Assembly: GCF_025252405.1 (NCBI RefSeq)
Contig: NZ_CP104307.1
Coordinates: 4,898,001-4,962,000 of the forward strand
Origin: Flavobacterium sp. TR2
GTDB taxonomy: Bacteria; Bacteroidota; Bacteroidia; Flavobacteriales; Flavobacteriaceae
DNA: 64,000 nucleotides
Reading direction: 5' to 3'
This document shows positions 16,014-23,751 of the stretch, in pieces. The notes under the pieces are model-generated. The model worked only from the letters and a program-made list of their open reading frames with translations. It ran no database searches and had not been told where the DNA came from. The translations under genes were made by a program, and so were the position numbers. How positions within the stretch are numbered: position 1 is the stretch's first letter; each line of letters begins with the position of its first letter.

Positions 16014-16062
16014 ATTTCACGAATTAGCACTAATTAAATTTGCGTCTTTGTGACTTCGTGGC
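16014..16062. repeat. Intergenic palindrome, ttcgtggc family, copy 1 (degenerate)
   Basis: The left arm TTTCACGAATTAGCACTAATT and a right arm ending GACTTCGTGGC form a weak fold-back between trpD and trpC. The right-arm end TTCGTGGC is shared with the copies at 16861, 27519, 27836, 28290 and 60481. Confidence 0.6.
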
Positions 16063-16074
16063 AAAACAACAACA

Positions 16075-16854
16075 ATGAATATCTTAGATAAAATAATAAT
16101 AGACAAAAAACGAGAAGTTGTTCTAAAAAAATCGATCATTCCTGTTTCGCAATTGGAAGCTTCTGTATTTTTTGGAAAACAAACCATTTCGCTTAGCCAA
16201 AAATTAAAAGAAAGCAATTCTGGAATTATTGCCGAACATAAACGCCGTTCTCCTTCAAAATCAATCATCAACAATAATTTTACCGTTGAAGAAGTTGTAA
16301 AAGGATATGAAAATGCCGGTGCCTGCGGAATTTCAGTTTTAACCGACGGAAAATATTTTGGCGGTTCTCTAGACGATTTACTTTTAGCAAGAGCTGCAGT
16401 AAATATTCCGCTTTTACGAAAAGAGTTTATTGTAGACGAATATCAAATCCTTGAAGCAAAAGCACACGGAGCCGATTTGATTTTATTGATCGCAGCGGTT
16501 TTATCTCGAGAAGAAATCAAATCGTTGTCTGAATTTGCGAAGAAATTAGGGTTAGAAGTTCTTTTGGAAGTTCATAATCAGGAAGAACTAGAAAAATCAA
16601 TCATGCCAAGTTTAGATATGATTGGAGTAAATAACAGAAACTTAAAAACATTTGAAGTAAGCTTAGATTTCAGCAAACAACTAGCAGCGCAAATTCCGGA
16701 CGAATTCGTAAAAGTTTCTGAAAGCGGTATTTCATCAATCGAAGCGATTCATGAACTAAAACCATACGGCTACAAAGGTTTCCTAATTGGAGAAAACTTC
16801 ATGAAAACCGATAACGCTGGACAAGCCGCAACTGAATTTATTAAACAGCTATGA
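16075..16854 (+). CDS. trpC: Indole-3-glycerol phosphate synthase
   Basis: Closes the ring of the phosphoribosyl-anthranilate derivative to give indole-3-glycerol phosphate. It is a single-domain enzyme of 259 aa with a TIM barrel fold. It starts NILDKIIIDKKREVVLKK, and the motif IIAEHKRRSPSKSIIN (about residues 56-71) holds the catalytic lysine and the glutamate. Other strands are GISVLTDGKYFGGS, LLRKEFIVDEYQI, LLEVHNQEEL, IGVNNRNLKTFEV and VSESGISS. It lies between trpD and trpF as a separate gene, not fused to trpF. Confidence 0.96.
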   Translation: MNILDKIIIDKKREVVLKKSIIPVSQLEASVFFGKQTISLSQKLKESNSGIIAEHKRRSPSKSIINNNFTVEEVVKGYENAGACGISVLTDGKYFGGSLDDLLLARAAVNIPLLRKEFIVDEYQILEAKAHGADLILLIAAVLSREEIKSLSEFAKKLGLEVLLEVHNQEELEKSIMPSLDMIGVNNRNLKTFEVSLDFSKQLAAQIPDEFVKVSESGISSIEAIHELKPYGYKGFLIGENFMKTDNAGQAATEFIKQL

Positions 16855-16860
16855 AAAGTT

Positions 16861-16919
16861 GCCACTAATTTCACAAATTAGCACGAATTGAATTAGTGAA
16901 AATTCGTGGAATTCGTGGC
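16861..16919. repeat. Intergenic palindrome, ttcgtggc family, copy 2
   Basis: The left arm GCCACTAATTTCACAAATT and the right arm ending GTGGAATTCGTGGC face each other around AGCACGAATTGAATTAG. It lies between trpC and trpF. Confidence 0.75.
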
Positions 16920-16924
16920 GAAAA

Positions 16925-17006
16925 ATCAACACAAAGCTTTGCGAACTTAGCGTTTTTAAGCATAATTAAAGGCAAAAAACCTTAGCGCACTTTGCGTTAA
17001 AAAACA
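16925..17006. repeat. Intergenic palindrome, ctttgcg family
   Basis: AACACAAAGCTTTGCGAACTT (from about 16928) opposes TTAGCGCACTTTGCGTTAAAA (to about 17003), with inner GCGTTTTTAAGC and AAAGGC/ACCTTAGCG pieces. A related element is at 26494-26625. It directly follows the previous palindrome, so two different families share one gap. Confidence 0.65.
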
Positions 17007-17016
17007 CAAAACGAAA

Positions 17017-17649
17017 ATGAAACTCAAAATATGCGGCATGAAATATCCCGAAAACATTCTCGAAGTAGGCGCACTCCTACCCGATTATATGGGATTTATT
17101 TTCTGGGAAAAATCCGCTAGATATTGCAATGGGAATGTTCCCGAATTGATAAAAACAATCAAAAAAGTGGGCGTTTTTGTCGATCAAAGTCAGGAAGAAA
17201 TTCTGGAGAAAGTTGCTAAATACAATTTACAAGCCGTTCAGCTTCACGGACATGAATCGATTGAATTTTGTTCAGAATTAAAAAAGCAATTGCCAAAGAA
17301 AATTGAAATCATAAAAGTATTTTCTGCTGATGAAAATTTTGATTTTGAAGTCATTAAACCTTTCGAAGATGTCTGCGATTATTTTCTGTTCGATACAAAA
17401 GGAAAATTGCCTGGCGGAAACGGCACAACTTTCGACTGGAGCATCTTAAAAAAATACAATTCGAAAAAACCTTTCTTTTTGAGCGGCGGAATCGGAATGA
17501 GCGAATTAGAAGCCATTGAAGAAATTTCAAAAACTAAATTACCTATTTATGCAGTAGATGTAAACAGTAAATTTGAAACTAAACCAGGGCTAAAAAATAA
17601 AAATCTATTAAGCAATTTTAAACGCAAATTTGAAATTGTAAACATTTAA
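17017..17649 (+). CDS. trpF: Phosphoribosylanthranilate isomerase
   Basis: Isomerises N-(5-phosphoribosyl)anthranilate in tryptophan synthesis. It is a TIM barrel of 210 aa. The start KLKICGMKYPENI has the catalytic cysteine of the KICG motif. YMGFIFWEKSARY (about 25-37) holds the phosphate-contacting GFIF-x-x-S-x-R block, then VGVFVDQ, VQLHGHES and DYFLFDTKGKLPGGNGTTFDW with the catalytic aspartate. FFLSGGIGMSE and AVDVNSKFETKPGLKN complete the barrel. It ends 11 nt before trpB. Confidence 0.95.
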   Translation: MKLKICGMKYPENILEVGALLPDYMGFIFWEKSARYCNGNVPELIKTIKKVGVFVDQSQEEILEKVAKYNLQAVQLHGHESIEFCSELKKQLPKKIEIIKVFSADENFDFEVIKPFEDVCDYFLFDTKGKLPGGNGTTFDWSILKKYNSKKPFFLSGGIGMSELEAIEEISKTKLPIYAVDVNSKFETKPGLKNKNLLSNFKRKFEIVNI

Positions 17650-17660
17650 ACTTTAAAAAA

Positions 17661-18842
17661 ATGAGTTTTAACGTCAACGAAAAAGGATATTACGGAGAAT
17701 TTGGAGGAGCCTACATTCCTGAAATGCTATATCCAAATGTAGAAGAATTACGCCAGAAGTATTTAAGCATAATGGATGAACCTGATTTTAAAGCAGAGTT
17801 CAATCAATTATTGAAAGATTACGTTGGACGTCCTAGTCCGTTGTATTTTGCAAAACGTCTATCTGAAAAATACAATACCAAAGTTTATCTAAAAAGAGAA
17901 GACTTAAACCATACCGGAGCGCACAAAGTAAATAACACTATCGGTCAGATCTTATTAGCAAAACGTTTAGGCAAAAAAAGAATTATTGCCGAAACTGGGG
18001 CCGGACAACATGGTGTAGCAACAGCAACGGTTTGCGCTTTAATGGGAATTGAATGCATCGTGTACATGGGCGAAATTGACATTGCACGTCAAGCGCCAAA
18101 CGTAGCACGTATGAAAATGTTAGGCGCAGAAGTTCGTCCAGCACTTTCAGGCTCAAGAACATTAAAAGATGCAACAAACGAAGCCATCCGCGATTGGATT
18201 AATAATCCAGTTGATACACATTACATTATTGGATCTGCCATTGGCCCGCATCCTTATCCAGATATGGTGACGCGTTTTCAAAGCATCATTTCTGAGGAAA
18301 TCAAATGGCAGCTAAAAGAAAAAGAAGGACGTGAAAATCCTGATTATGTTGTGGCTTGTATCGGTGGAGGAAGTAATGCCGCAGGAACTTATTATCACTT
18401 TTTGCACGAACCAGAAGTTGGAATCATTGCAGTAGAAGCTGCGGGAAAAGGCGTTGACAGCGGTCATAGCGCTGCAACCAGCAAATTAGGAAAAGTTGGT
18501 GTTATTCATGGCTGTAAAACACTTTTAATGCAAACGCCAGACGGACAAATTACAGAACCGTATTCTATTTCTGCCGGATTAGATTATCCCGGAGTTGGCC
18601 CTTTGCACGCACATCTGGCTCAAACAGGACGCGGAGAATTTTTCTCTGTAACAGATGACGATGCTATGAATGCAGGCCTACAATTGACAAAATTGGAAGG
18701 AATTATTCCTGCAATTGAGAGCGCACACGCGTTTGCAGTCTTGGATCAAAAGCAATTCAAACCAAGCGATATTGTTGTAATCAGCCTTTCTGGCCGTGGC
18801 GATAAAGATTTAGATAATTATATCGAATATTTTAAATTGTAA
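17661..18842 (+). CDS. trpB: Tryptophan synthase beta chain
   Basis: PLP enzyme that condenses indole with serine to make tryptophan, in complex with TrpA. It is 393 aa, normal for TrpB1. The PLP lysine is in HTGAHKVNNTIGQ (about residues 83-95). Further marks are AETGAGQHGVATATV, MGEIDIARQAPNVARMK, ACIGGGSNAAGTYYHF (phosphate-binding glycines) and the C-terminal SLSGRGDKDLDNY. trpA lies 1.36 kb downstream, separated by two unrelated genes, which is less common than a direct trpBA pair. Confidence 0.97.
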   Translation: MSFNVNEKGYYGEFGGAYIPEMLYPNVEELRQKYLSIMDEPDFKAEFNQLLKDYVGRPSPLYFAKRLSEKYNTKVYLKREDLNHTGAHKVNNTIGQILLAKRLGKKRIIAETGAGQHGVATATVCALMGIECIVYMGEIDIARQAPNVARMKMLGAEVRPALSGSRTLKDATNEAIRDWINNPVDTHYIIGSAIGPHPYPDMVTRFQSIISEEIKWQLKEKEGRENPDYVVACIGGGSNAAGTYYHFLHEPEVGIIAVEAAGKGVDSGHSAATSKLGKVGVIHGCKTLLMQTPDGQITEPYSISAGLDYPGVGPLHAHLAQTGRGEFFSVTDDDAMNAGLQLTKLEGIIPAIESAHAFAVLDQKQFKPSDIVVISLSGRGDKDLDNYIEYFKL

Positions 18843-18925
18843 TAAAAGTTATACTTTTGATGTTACCGCTTAGCGGCTCAGGATTTTATTCTAAATCAAA
18901 ACTACTAACGAGAAAAATAATAATT

Positions 18926-19246
18926 ATGGAAAAATTATTTTCATACGGAACATTACGATCTAAACAAATTCAGATGCAGATTTTCAACAAAGTACTAACG
19001 GGAACTGCAGATCAGCTTCTTGGCTACAAACTAAAAAGCCTCCAGATAGAAGAAGAATTTGGAATGGCCGATTATGTGGTTGCGATACCAAGTGAAAACG
19101 CAGCAGAAACCATTCATGGCGTTGTTTTTAATGTTACCAATGCAGATTTAGCAAAAGTAGATTTATTCGAATCCAATTCGTACAGAAGAATTCAGGTTAA
19201 GCTAAAATCTGGAATAGTTGCTTGGGTTTATACCGAAAATAAATAA
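18926..19246 (+). CDS. Gamma-glutamylcyclotransferase (AIG2-like) family protein
   Basis: Small protein of 106 aa. The ATG at 18926 gives EKLFSYGTLRSKQIQ, where YGTLR is the substrate-cradle motif of this fold; an upstream in-frame start at 18857 adds 23 unlike residues and is rejected. Later strands include TADQLLGYKLKSLQI, HGVVFNVTNADLAKVDLFES (in part) and YRRIQVKLKSGIVAWVY. Members act on gamma-glutamyl or related amide bonds, but the reaction of this short type is mostly untested. It is 6 nt before the nitrilase gene and sits between trpB and trpA. Confidence 0.82.
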   Translation: MEKLFSYGTLRSKQIQMQIFNKVLTGTADQLLGYKLKSLQIEEEFGMADYVVAIPSENAAETIHGVVFNVTNADLAKVDLFESNSYRRIQVKLKSGIVAWVYTENK

Positions 19247-19252
19247 TTAGAA

Positions 19253-19990
19253 ATGATTTTAGCAGCCGCTCAGACAAAACCTAAACGTGGAAATATTGCT
19301 TCAAACTTATTGAACCATTATCAGCTCATTGAATTGGCTGCTCAAAATGGCGCTCAATTAATTGCTTTTCCTGAAATGTCAATCACTGGATATGAACGGG
19401 AAAATGCTATGGAATTGGCTTTCGCTGAAGATGATTACAGAATAGATCATCTGAAAGATTTGGCAACTGACAACAATATCGTCATTATTGCTGGCGCTCC
19501 AATTTTAATTGAAAATCAATTGTTTATTGGCGAATTTATAATAGCTCCCAACGATTCGGTTTCTGTTTATACGAAACAGTTTTTGCATGAAGGCGAGGAT
19601 GAATTTTTCCAGTCTTCGTTTGACAACAATCCGACAGTTACAATTGAAAATCAGAATATTGCATTTGCGATTTGTGCCGATATTGATAACCCGAAACATC
19701 CTGAAAATGCTTCAAAAAATAATGCAGACATATATATTGCGAGCATTTTCTTTTCTCCAAACGGAATTCCGAATGCGTACAGAGATTTGCAAAATTATGC
19801 AGAAAAACATCAAATGAATGTTTTGATGGCCAATTTCAGCGGTGAGTCTTGGGGATCGCCTTCAGCAGGACAGAGTGCTTTTTGGAATAATAAAGGCGAA
19901 TTAGTTGGACAAATGAATGAATCTGACTCTGGATTGTTACTTATTAAAAAACAAGGTGACGATTGGGAAAGTCGAATCGTAAAATTTTAA
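19253..19990 (+). CDS. Carbon-nitrogen hydrolase (nitrilase superfamily)
   Basis: Soluble amidase-type enzyme of 245 aa. The catalytic triad of the nitrilase fold is visible: glutamate in AFPEMSITGYE (about residue 42), lysine in SVYTKQFLHEGE (about 107) and cysteine in FAICADIDNP (about 143). The order and spacing fit the superfamily. It follows the gamma-glutamylcyclotransferase-like gene by 6 nt, so the two may act on the same amide compound. Both are placed between trpB and trpA in the same direction and would be read with the trp operon. No specific substrate can be named. Confidence 0.88.
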   Translation: MILAAAQTKPKRGNIASNLLNHYQLIELAAQNGAQLIAFPEMSITGYERENAMELAFAEDDYRIDHLKDLATDNNIVIIAGAPILIENQLFIGEFIIAPNDSVSVYTKQFLHEGEDEFFQSSFDNNPTVTIENQNIAFAICADIDNPKHPENASKNNADIYIASIFFSPNGIPNAYRDLQNYAEKHQMNVLMANFSGESWGSPSAGQSAFWNNKGELVGQMNESDSGLLLIKKQGDDWESRIVKF

Positions 19991-20011
19991 AATATAATGC
20001 CATAGATTAAC

Positions 20012-20120
20012 CGATTAGTATAAGTATTTTTTTGTTTCACACAGATTCTGCAGATTAAAACAGATATAAATTATAAATCTGTTGAATCAGCTTAAATCAT
20101 TTTAAATCTGCGTGAAATAA
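20012..20120. repeat. Intergenic palindrome, aatctg family
   Basis: TTCACACAGATTCTGCAGATT (from about 20036) opposes AAATCTGCGTGAAATAA (about 20103-20119), with an inner ACAGATATAAATTATAAATCTGT hairpin (given here by its halves ACAGAT at about 20059 and ATCTGT at about 20076). It lies before trpA. A related fragment with AATCTGTGTTCATCCGCG is at about 49119-49137. Confidence 0.65.
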
Positions 20121-20156
20121 ACTTCTAATCTTTGGCTAAAGCAAAACATAAACATC

Positions 20157-20183
20157 CCTAACAGGTTTTGGAAACCTGTTAGG
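20157..20183. repeat. Perfect hairpin before trpA
   Basis: CCTAACAGGTTT (20157-20168) and AAACCTGTTAGG (20172-20183) form a 12-bp perfect stem with a 3-nt loop, 16 nt before the trpA ATG. No T-run follows, so it is not a normal terminator. It may protect the mRNA end or be one more repeat. Confidence 0.75.
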
Positions 20184-20199
20184 ATAAAAAATACTAAAA

Positions 20200-20961
20200 A
20201 TGAACAGAATAACTCAAAAATTACAAGAAGATAAAAAGATCCTTTCGATCTATTTTTCTGCCGGATATCCGAACTTAAATGATACTGTGCAGATTATTCA
20301 AGATTTAGAAAAAAACGGAGTTGATCTAATCGAAATCGGACTTCCTTTTAGTGACCCTTTGGCAGATGGGCCAACCATTCAGGCGAGTTCTACGCAGGCG
20401 CTTCATAACGGAATGACCACTCAAATTCTTTTTGATCAGCTGAAAAACATTCGCGAAAGCGTAAAAATTCCGTTGATTATCATGGGATATTTTAATCCAA
20501 TGCTACAATACGGAGTTGAAGCTTTTTGCCAAAAATGTGCAGAAATCGGAATTGACGGCTTAATTATTCCAGATCTTCCCGTTGATGTGTATGCGGATGA
20601 GTACAAAGCGATTTTTGAAAAATACGGATTAATAAATGTATTCTTGATTACGCCTCAAACTTCAGAAGAACGCATTCGTTTTATTGACAGCGTTTCAGAC
20701 GGATTTATTTATATGGTAAGTTCTGCTAGTGTTACAGGATCTCAATCTGGTTTTGGCGACATTCAAGAAAGCTACTTCGAAAGAATTGCCGAAATGAATT
20801 TGAAAAACCCTCAAATTGTTGGTTTCGGAATTTCAAATAAAGAGACTTTCAATCAGGCGACAAAATATGCAAAAGGCGCTATTATTGGAAGTGCTTTTAT
20901 TAAACATTTAAGCGAAAACGGAAGCGGGAAAATTGCTGAGTTTGTTGGAGATATTCGATAA
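20200..20961 (+). CDS. trpA: Tryptophan synthase alpha chain
   Basis: Cleaves indole-3-glycerol phosphate and channels indole to TrpB. It is a TIM barrel of 253 aa. Catalytic residues are visible: glutamate in DLIEIGLPFSDPLADGPTIQ (about residue 47 of the block) and the aspartate of the SDPLADG loop. IMGYFNPMLQYG, GLIIPDLPVD, FLITPQTSEERI, YMVSSASVTGSQ and GFGISNKE follow in order. It is the last gene of the trp operon, after a perfect hairpin. No terminator is evident before the next promoter at 21051. Confidence 0.96.
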   Translation: MNRITQKLQEDKKILSIYFSAGYPNLNDTVQIIQDLEKNGVDLIEIGLPFSDPLADGPTIQASSTQALHNGMTTQILFDQLKNIRESVKIPLIIMGYFNPMLQYGVEAFCQKCAEIGIDGLIIPDLPVDVYADEYKAIFEKYGLINVFLITPQTSEERIRFIDSVSDGFIYMVSSASVTGSQSGFGDIQESYFERIAEMNLKNPQIVGFGISNKETFNQATKYAKGAIIGSAFIKHLSENGSGKIAEFVGDIR

Positions 20962-21050
20962 ATTATTTCATAGACCGCGTTTAAAAACAATTTTTAAATA
21001 CCGTTTTTTAATTTTAAGAATCTATAAACATAACCTCTTCAAATATTTTA

Positions 21051-21058
21051 TACCTTTG
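21051..21058 (+). promoter_or_regulatory. -7 box of the intact toxin-antitoxin operon
   Basis: TACCTTTG matches TAnnTTTG and ends 16 nt before the antitoxin ATG at 21075. Confidence 0.65.
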
Positions 21059-21074
21059 AATAAAATCAAATATC

Positions 21075-21317
21075 ATGGATTTAGAAGCTCGTAAAATATC
21101 ATTTGTACAAGAATTTCTTAGATTGCAAAATGAAGAAATAGTAAATCAGCTCGAAAAATTGCTTCATGAGCAAAAAGTGCAATTATTGGATTTGGAAATG
21201 AAACCGATGAGTTTAGATCGATTTAATAATGAAATTGATCAATCTATAAATGATGTTGCTGAAGGTCGAATTACTTCAGCTAAAGATTTAAAATCAAGAA
21301 TCCAAAAATGGGATTAA
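21075..21317 (+). CDS. Antitoxin of a RelE/ParE-type pair
   Basis: Small, largely helical, charged protein of 80 aa, starting MDLEARKISFVQEFLRLQN. It aligns with the antitoxin at 10170-10406 across the full length. Its stop overlaps the toxin start by 10 nt, so translation is probably coupled. Such proteins bind and silence the toxin, and the complex usually represses the operon. No typical DNA-binding fold (ribbon-helix-helix or helix-turn-helix) was clearly seen. The type is inferred mainly from the partner. Confidence 0.82.
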   Translation: MDLEARKISFVQEFLRLQNEEIVNQLEKLLHEQKVQLLDLEMKPMSLDRFNNEIDQSINDVAEGRITSAKDLKSRIQKWD

Positions 21318-21625
21318 CTGTTTACTGGACTCAATTTGCAGAGGATAAACTAACAGATATTTTTGAGTATTATAAATTTAAAACTGGAATAAAAGTTGCA
21401 AAAGCATTGATAGATGGTTTAGTAGATTCTTCTCTTTCACTCGAATATAATGCTTATGGTGGCCAGAAAGAAGAACTTTTATCAGAAAGAATTCAGAATT
21501 TTAGATATTTAGTTTTTAACAATTATAAAATTATTTACTGGATTGATGAATACAGAAATGTTGTGTATGTTACCAACGTATTTGACACCAGACAAAATCC
21601 GATCAAAATAAAATTAGACCAATAA
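21308..21625 (+). CDS. RelE/ParE family toxin
   Basis: Toxin of 105 aa from the RelE/ParE superfamily, which cuts mRNA at the ribosome (RelE) or poisons gyrase (ParE). It starts GLTVYWTQFAEDKLTDIFEYY, with the usual first strand and two helices. The C-terminal half has NFRYLVFNNYKIIYWID and VYVTNVFDTRQNP, where DTRQNP is a common ending in this superfamily. The frame is intact, in contrast to its paralogue at 9861-10179. Which activity it has cannot be decided from sequence. Confidence 0.86.
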   Translation: MGLTVYWTQFAEDKLTDIFEYYKFKTGIKVAKALIDGLVDSSLSLEYNAYGGQKEELLSERIQNFRYLVFNNYKIIYWIDEYRNVVYVTNVFDTRQNPIKIKLDQ

Positions 21626-21632
21626 ACTCCTT

Positions 21633-21670
21633 AAGAGCTGAAATACTAAAAGTATTTCAGCTCTTTTATT
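21633..21670 (+). terminator. Terminator after the RelE/ParE toxin
   Basis: AAGAGCTGAAATACT (21633-21647) pairs perfectly with AGTATTTCAGCTCTT (21651-21665) around AAA and is followed by T-rich sequence. Confidence 0.88.
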
Positions 21671-21741
21671 TTACCAGATTCCAGAACAAATTAACATAAA
21701 TTATCGAAAACGCTTTATGTTAATATTATGTTAAAACAAAA

Positions 21742-21779
21742 TTAAACAAGCGTTTAAATTAAACAAGTGTTTAATTTTG
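21742..21779 (+). promoter_or_regulatory. Twin operators and promoter of the tetR-efflux operon
   Basis: TTAAACAAGCGTTTAA (21742-21757) and TTAAACAAGTGTTTAA (21759-21774) are two direct copies of a palindrome with arms TTAAAC and GTTTAA. The -7 box TAATTTTG (21772-21779) overlaps the end of the second copy and lies 21 nt before the tetR ATG at 21801. A TetR dimer on each copy would block RNA polymerase. That the encoded TetR binds here is inferred. Confidence 0.75.
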
Positions 21780-21800
21780 CATTCGATTAGAAACAATACC

Positions 21801-22430
21801 ATGTCACACATCGAATTGAACGATAAAAAAATTCAGATTCTTAATGTTGCAGAAAGGCTTTTTTCTGAGAAAGGATTTGAGGGTACATCGATACGGGATA
21901 TCTCCAAAGAGGCCAAAATTAACATTGCCATGGTCTCGTATTATTTTGGTTCAAAAGAAAGACTACTAGAAGCCTTAATTTTTCACAAAACCGTTGATTT
22001 AAAGCTACAGCTCGAAAATTTATTGCAAGAAGAGATAGAACCTCTTGAAAAAGTCAATAAATTGATCGAAATTTACATCAACAGAATTTGCCTTAACAAA
22101 GGGATTTACAGGGTTTTACATTTTGAACTTTACAATAAAAAGCGAGAAAAAAGCCTTCAAGCTTTTACTGAACTTAAAAAAGGAAATTTGAAATCAGTTG
22201 AAAGCATTATCAAACAAGGTCAAGCCCAAGGAGTTTTTAGAAAAGATGTCAATATCCAACTCATTACTCCGACAATTATTGGAACCTTTTTTCACTTTCA
22301 CATGAATCGCTCTTTCTTCGAAGAATTATTTGATTTAAAAACAGAAGAAATGTTTAACAATTACATTAAAAACGATCTTACAAAGCACATTCAACAAACT
22401 ATAAAAGCGCTACTTGTTTATGAAAATTAG
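21801..22430 (+). CDS. TetR family transcriptional regulator of the efflux operon
   Basis: Repressor of 209 aa. The N-terminal helix-turn-helix is KKIQILNVAERLFSEKG followed by TSIRDISKEAKINIAMVSYYF (about residues 8-47), the standard TetR form. The C-terminal ligand domain is helical and not specific. A TTG at 21777 is in frame but lies in the -7 box, so the ATG at 21801 is used. The end overlaps the start of the TolC gene by 11 nt, so the regulator leads the operon it probably controls. Members next to HlyD/EmrB pumps respond to drugs, bile salts or fatty acids. Confidence 0.92.
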   Translation: MSHIELNDKKIQILNVAERLFSEKGFEGTSIRDISKEAKINIAMVSYYFGSKERLLEALIFHKTVDLKLQLENLLQEEIEPLEKVNKLIEIYINRICLNKGIYRVLHFELYNKKREKSLQAFTELKKGNLKSVESIIKQGQAQGVFRKDVNIQLITPTIIGTFFHFHMNRSFFEELFDLKTEEMFNNYIKNDLTKHIQQTIKALLVYEN

Positions 22431-23739
22431 TCAATTAATGCTCTTTGGAGTTTTCTTTATCGGAATATCTTCAATAGAAGCACAAGAAAAAACAAGTTTA
22501 ACCTTAGGCGAAGCCGTGAAAATGGCATGGGAAAAGAGTGACGAAGTTACGCTTGCCAACACTAAGGTAAACACAAAAAAATACGAATTACAGACGGTTA
22601 AGAATAACCAATATCCTGATTTAAAAATTTCTGGCCAATACCAGCGTCTTACAAAAGCTTCTATTGATTTGCCAAATCAGGGGCAAAGTGCTTCTCTAGC
22701 TTCACCTGACCGTGCAATGCTTGGAATGGCTAACTTAAGTTTACCAATTTTTGCAGGATTTAAAATCCAAAGCAGCATCGATGCGTACGATAGTATGTAT
22801 GAAGCTGAAACGGCTACTGCCGCAAAAACAAAAGAAGATGTAGCTTTAAGAGTAATCACTTACTACACAGCTTTATACAAAGCACAAAAGACTTTAGATG
22901 CTCTAAATGAAAATCAAAAAAGCGCTAAACAGCGTGTTACTGATTTTATCGAATTGGAGAAAAACGGAATTATTCCGAGAAACGATTTATTGAAAGCGCA
23001 GTTATTGGTTTCAAAAACGCAATTATCTATTGATGAAGCTAATAATAATATCAATAACATCAATTTCTATCTGACAACATTGCTTAAATTAGACTCAAAT
23101 GTTAAAATACAAGTAAATGAGGATGATTTTTTCAATTTAAAAACAACAGGTGCGCCTACAACAGACGGACTAGCTCTTGAAAACAGAAAAGATCTGGAAG
23201 CTATTCGTTTGCAGCAAAAAGCTTCTGAAGCAAATGTTAAGATTGCCAAAGCAGGATATTACCCAACGCTTTCATTACTTGGAGGTTATACAGCTCTGGA
23301 TCTTAAAGATATTATTACTGTAAAATATGCAATGAATTTTGGTTTAGGTTTGTCTTATGATTTATCTGGAATTCTAAAAAACAATGCACACGTTAGAGAA
23401 GCTGAAAGCAAAGCTCTTGAAGTAAAAAATACAGAAGCCATTATGACTGACCGCATTAAGGTTGAAGTTCAGAAATCTATTGAAGATTATGACTTAGCGA
23501 TCAATCAAAGTGTGGTGTATGACGAAGCACTTCAACAAGCTGCAGAAAACTACAGATTGGTAAAAGATAAATTTGACAACGGTCTTGCTGATACCAACGA
23601 TTTGGTTGAAGCTGATGTTGAACAATTAAGCGCAAAAATCAATACTGCTGTAGCAAAAGCAACCATTATTCAAAAATATTACGAATTACTTTCAGTATCA
23701 GGACAATTATCACAATCATTCAATCTTTCTAAAATATAA
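22420..23739 (+). CDS. TolC family outer membrane efflux protein
   Basis: Outer membrane channel of the pump encoded by this operon, 439 aa. A signal peptide (about 1-22, ending IEAQ) is followed by two similar halves of long helices typical of TolC: LGEAVKMAWEKSDEVTLANTK near the start and EAESKALEVKNTEAIMTDRIK near residue 325. The phrase NGLADTNDLVEADVEQL (about 390-406) is the usual conserved site. The ATG at 22420 is preferred over a TTG two codons earlier. It overlaps the tetR end and lies 12 nt before the HlyD gene. Confidence 0.92.
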   Translation: MKISQLMLFGVFFIGISSIEAQEKTSLTLGEAVKMAWEKSDEVTLANTKVNTKKYELQTVKNNQYPDLKISGQYQRLTKASIDLPNQGQSASLASPDRAMLGMANLSLPIFAGFKIQSSIDAYDSMYEAETATAAKTKEDVALRVITYYTALYKAQKTLDALNENQKSAKQRVTDFIELEKNGIIPRNDLLKAQLLVSKTQLSIDEANNNINNINFYLTTLLKLDSNVKIQVNEDDFFNLKTTGAPTTDGLALENRKDLEAIRLQQKASEANVKIAKAGYYPTLSLLGGYTALDLKDIITVKYAMNFGLGLSYDLSGILKNNAHVREAESKALEVKNTEAIMTDRIKVEVQKSIEDYDLAINQSVVYDEALQQAAENYRLVKDKFDNGLADTNDLVEADVEQLSAKINTAVAKATIIQKYYELLSVSGQLSQSFNLSKI

Positions 23740-23751
23740 TCGATAGCTCTC

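Noticed and set aside
20157..20183. Perfect hairpin before trpA read as a terminator
   Set aside because: The 12-bp stem lacks a T-run on either side and lies inside an operon that must continue to trpA. It is listed as a repeat or hairpin instead.
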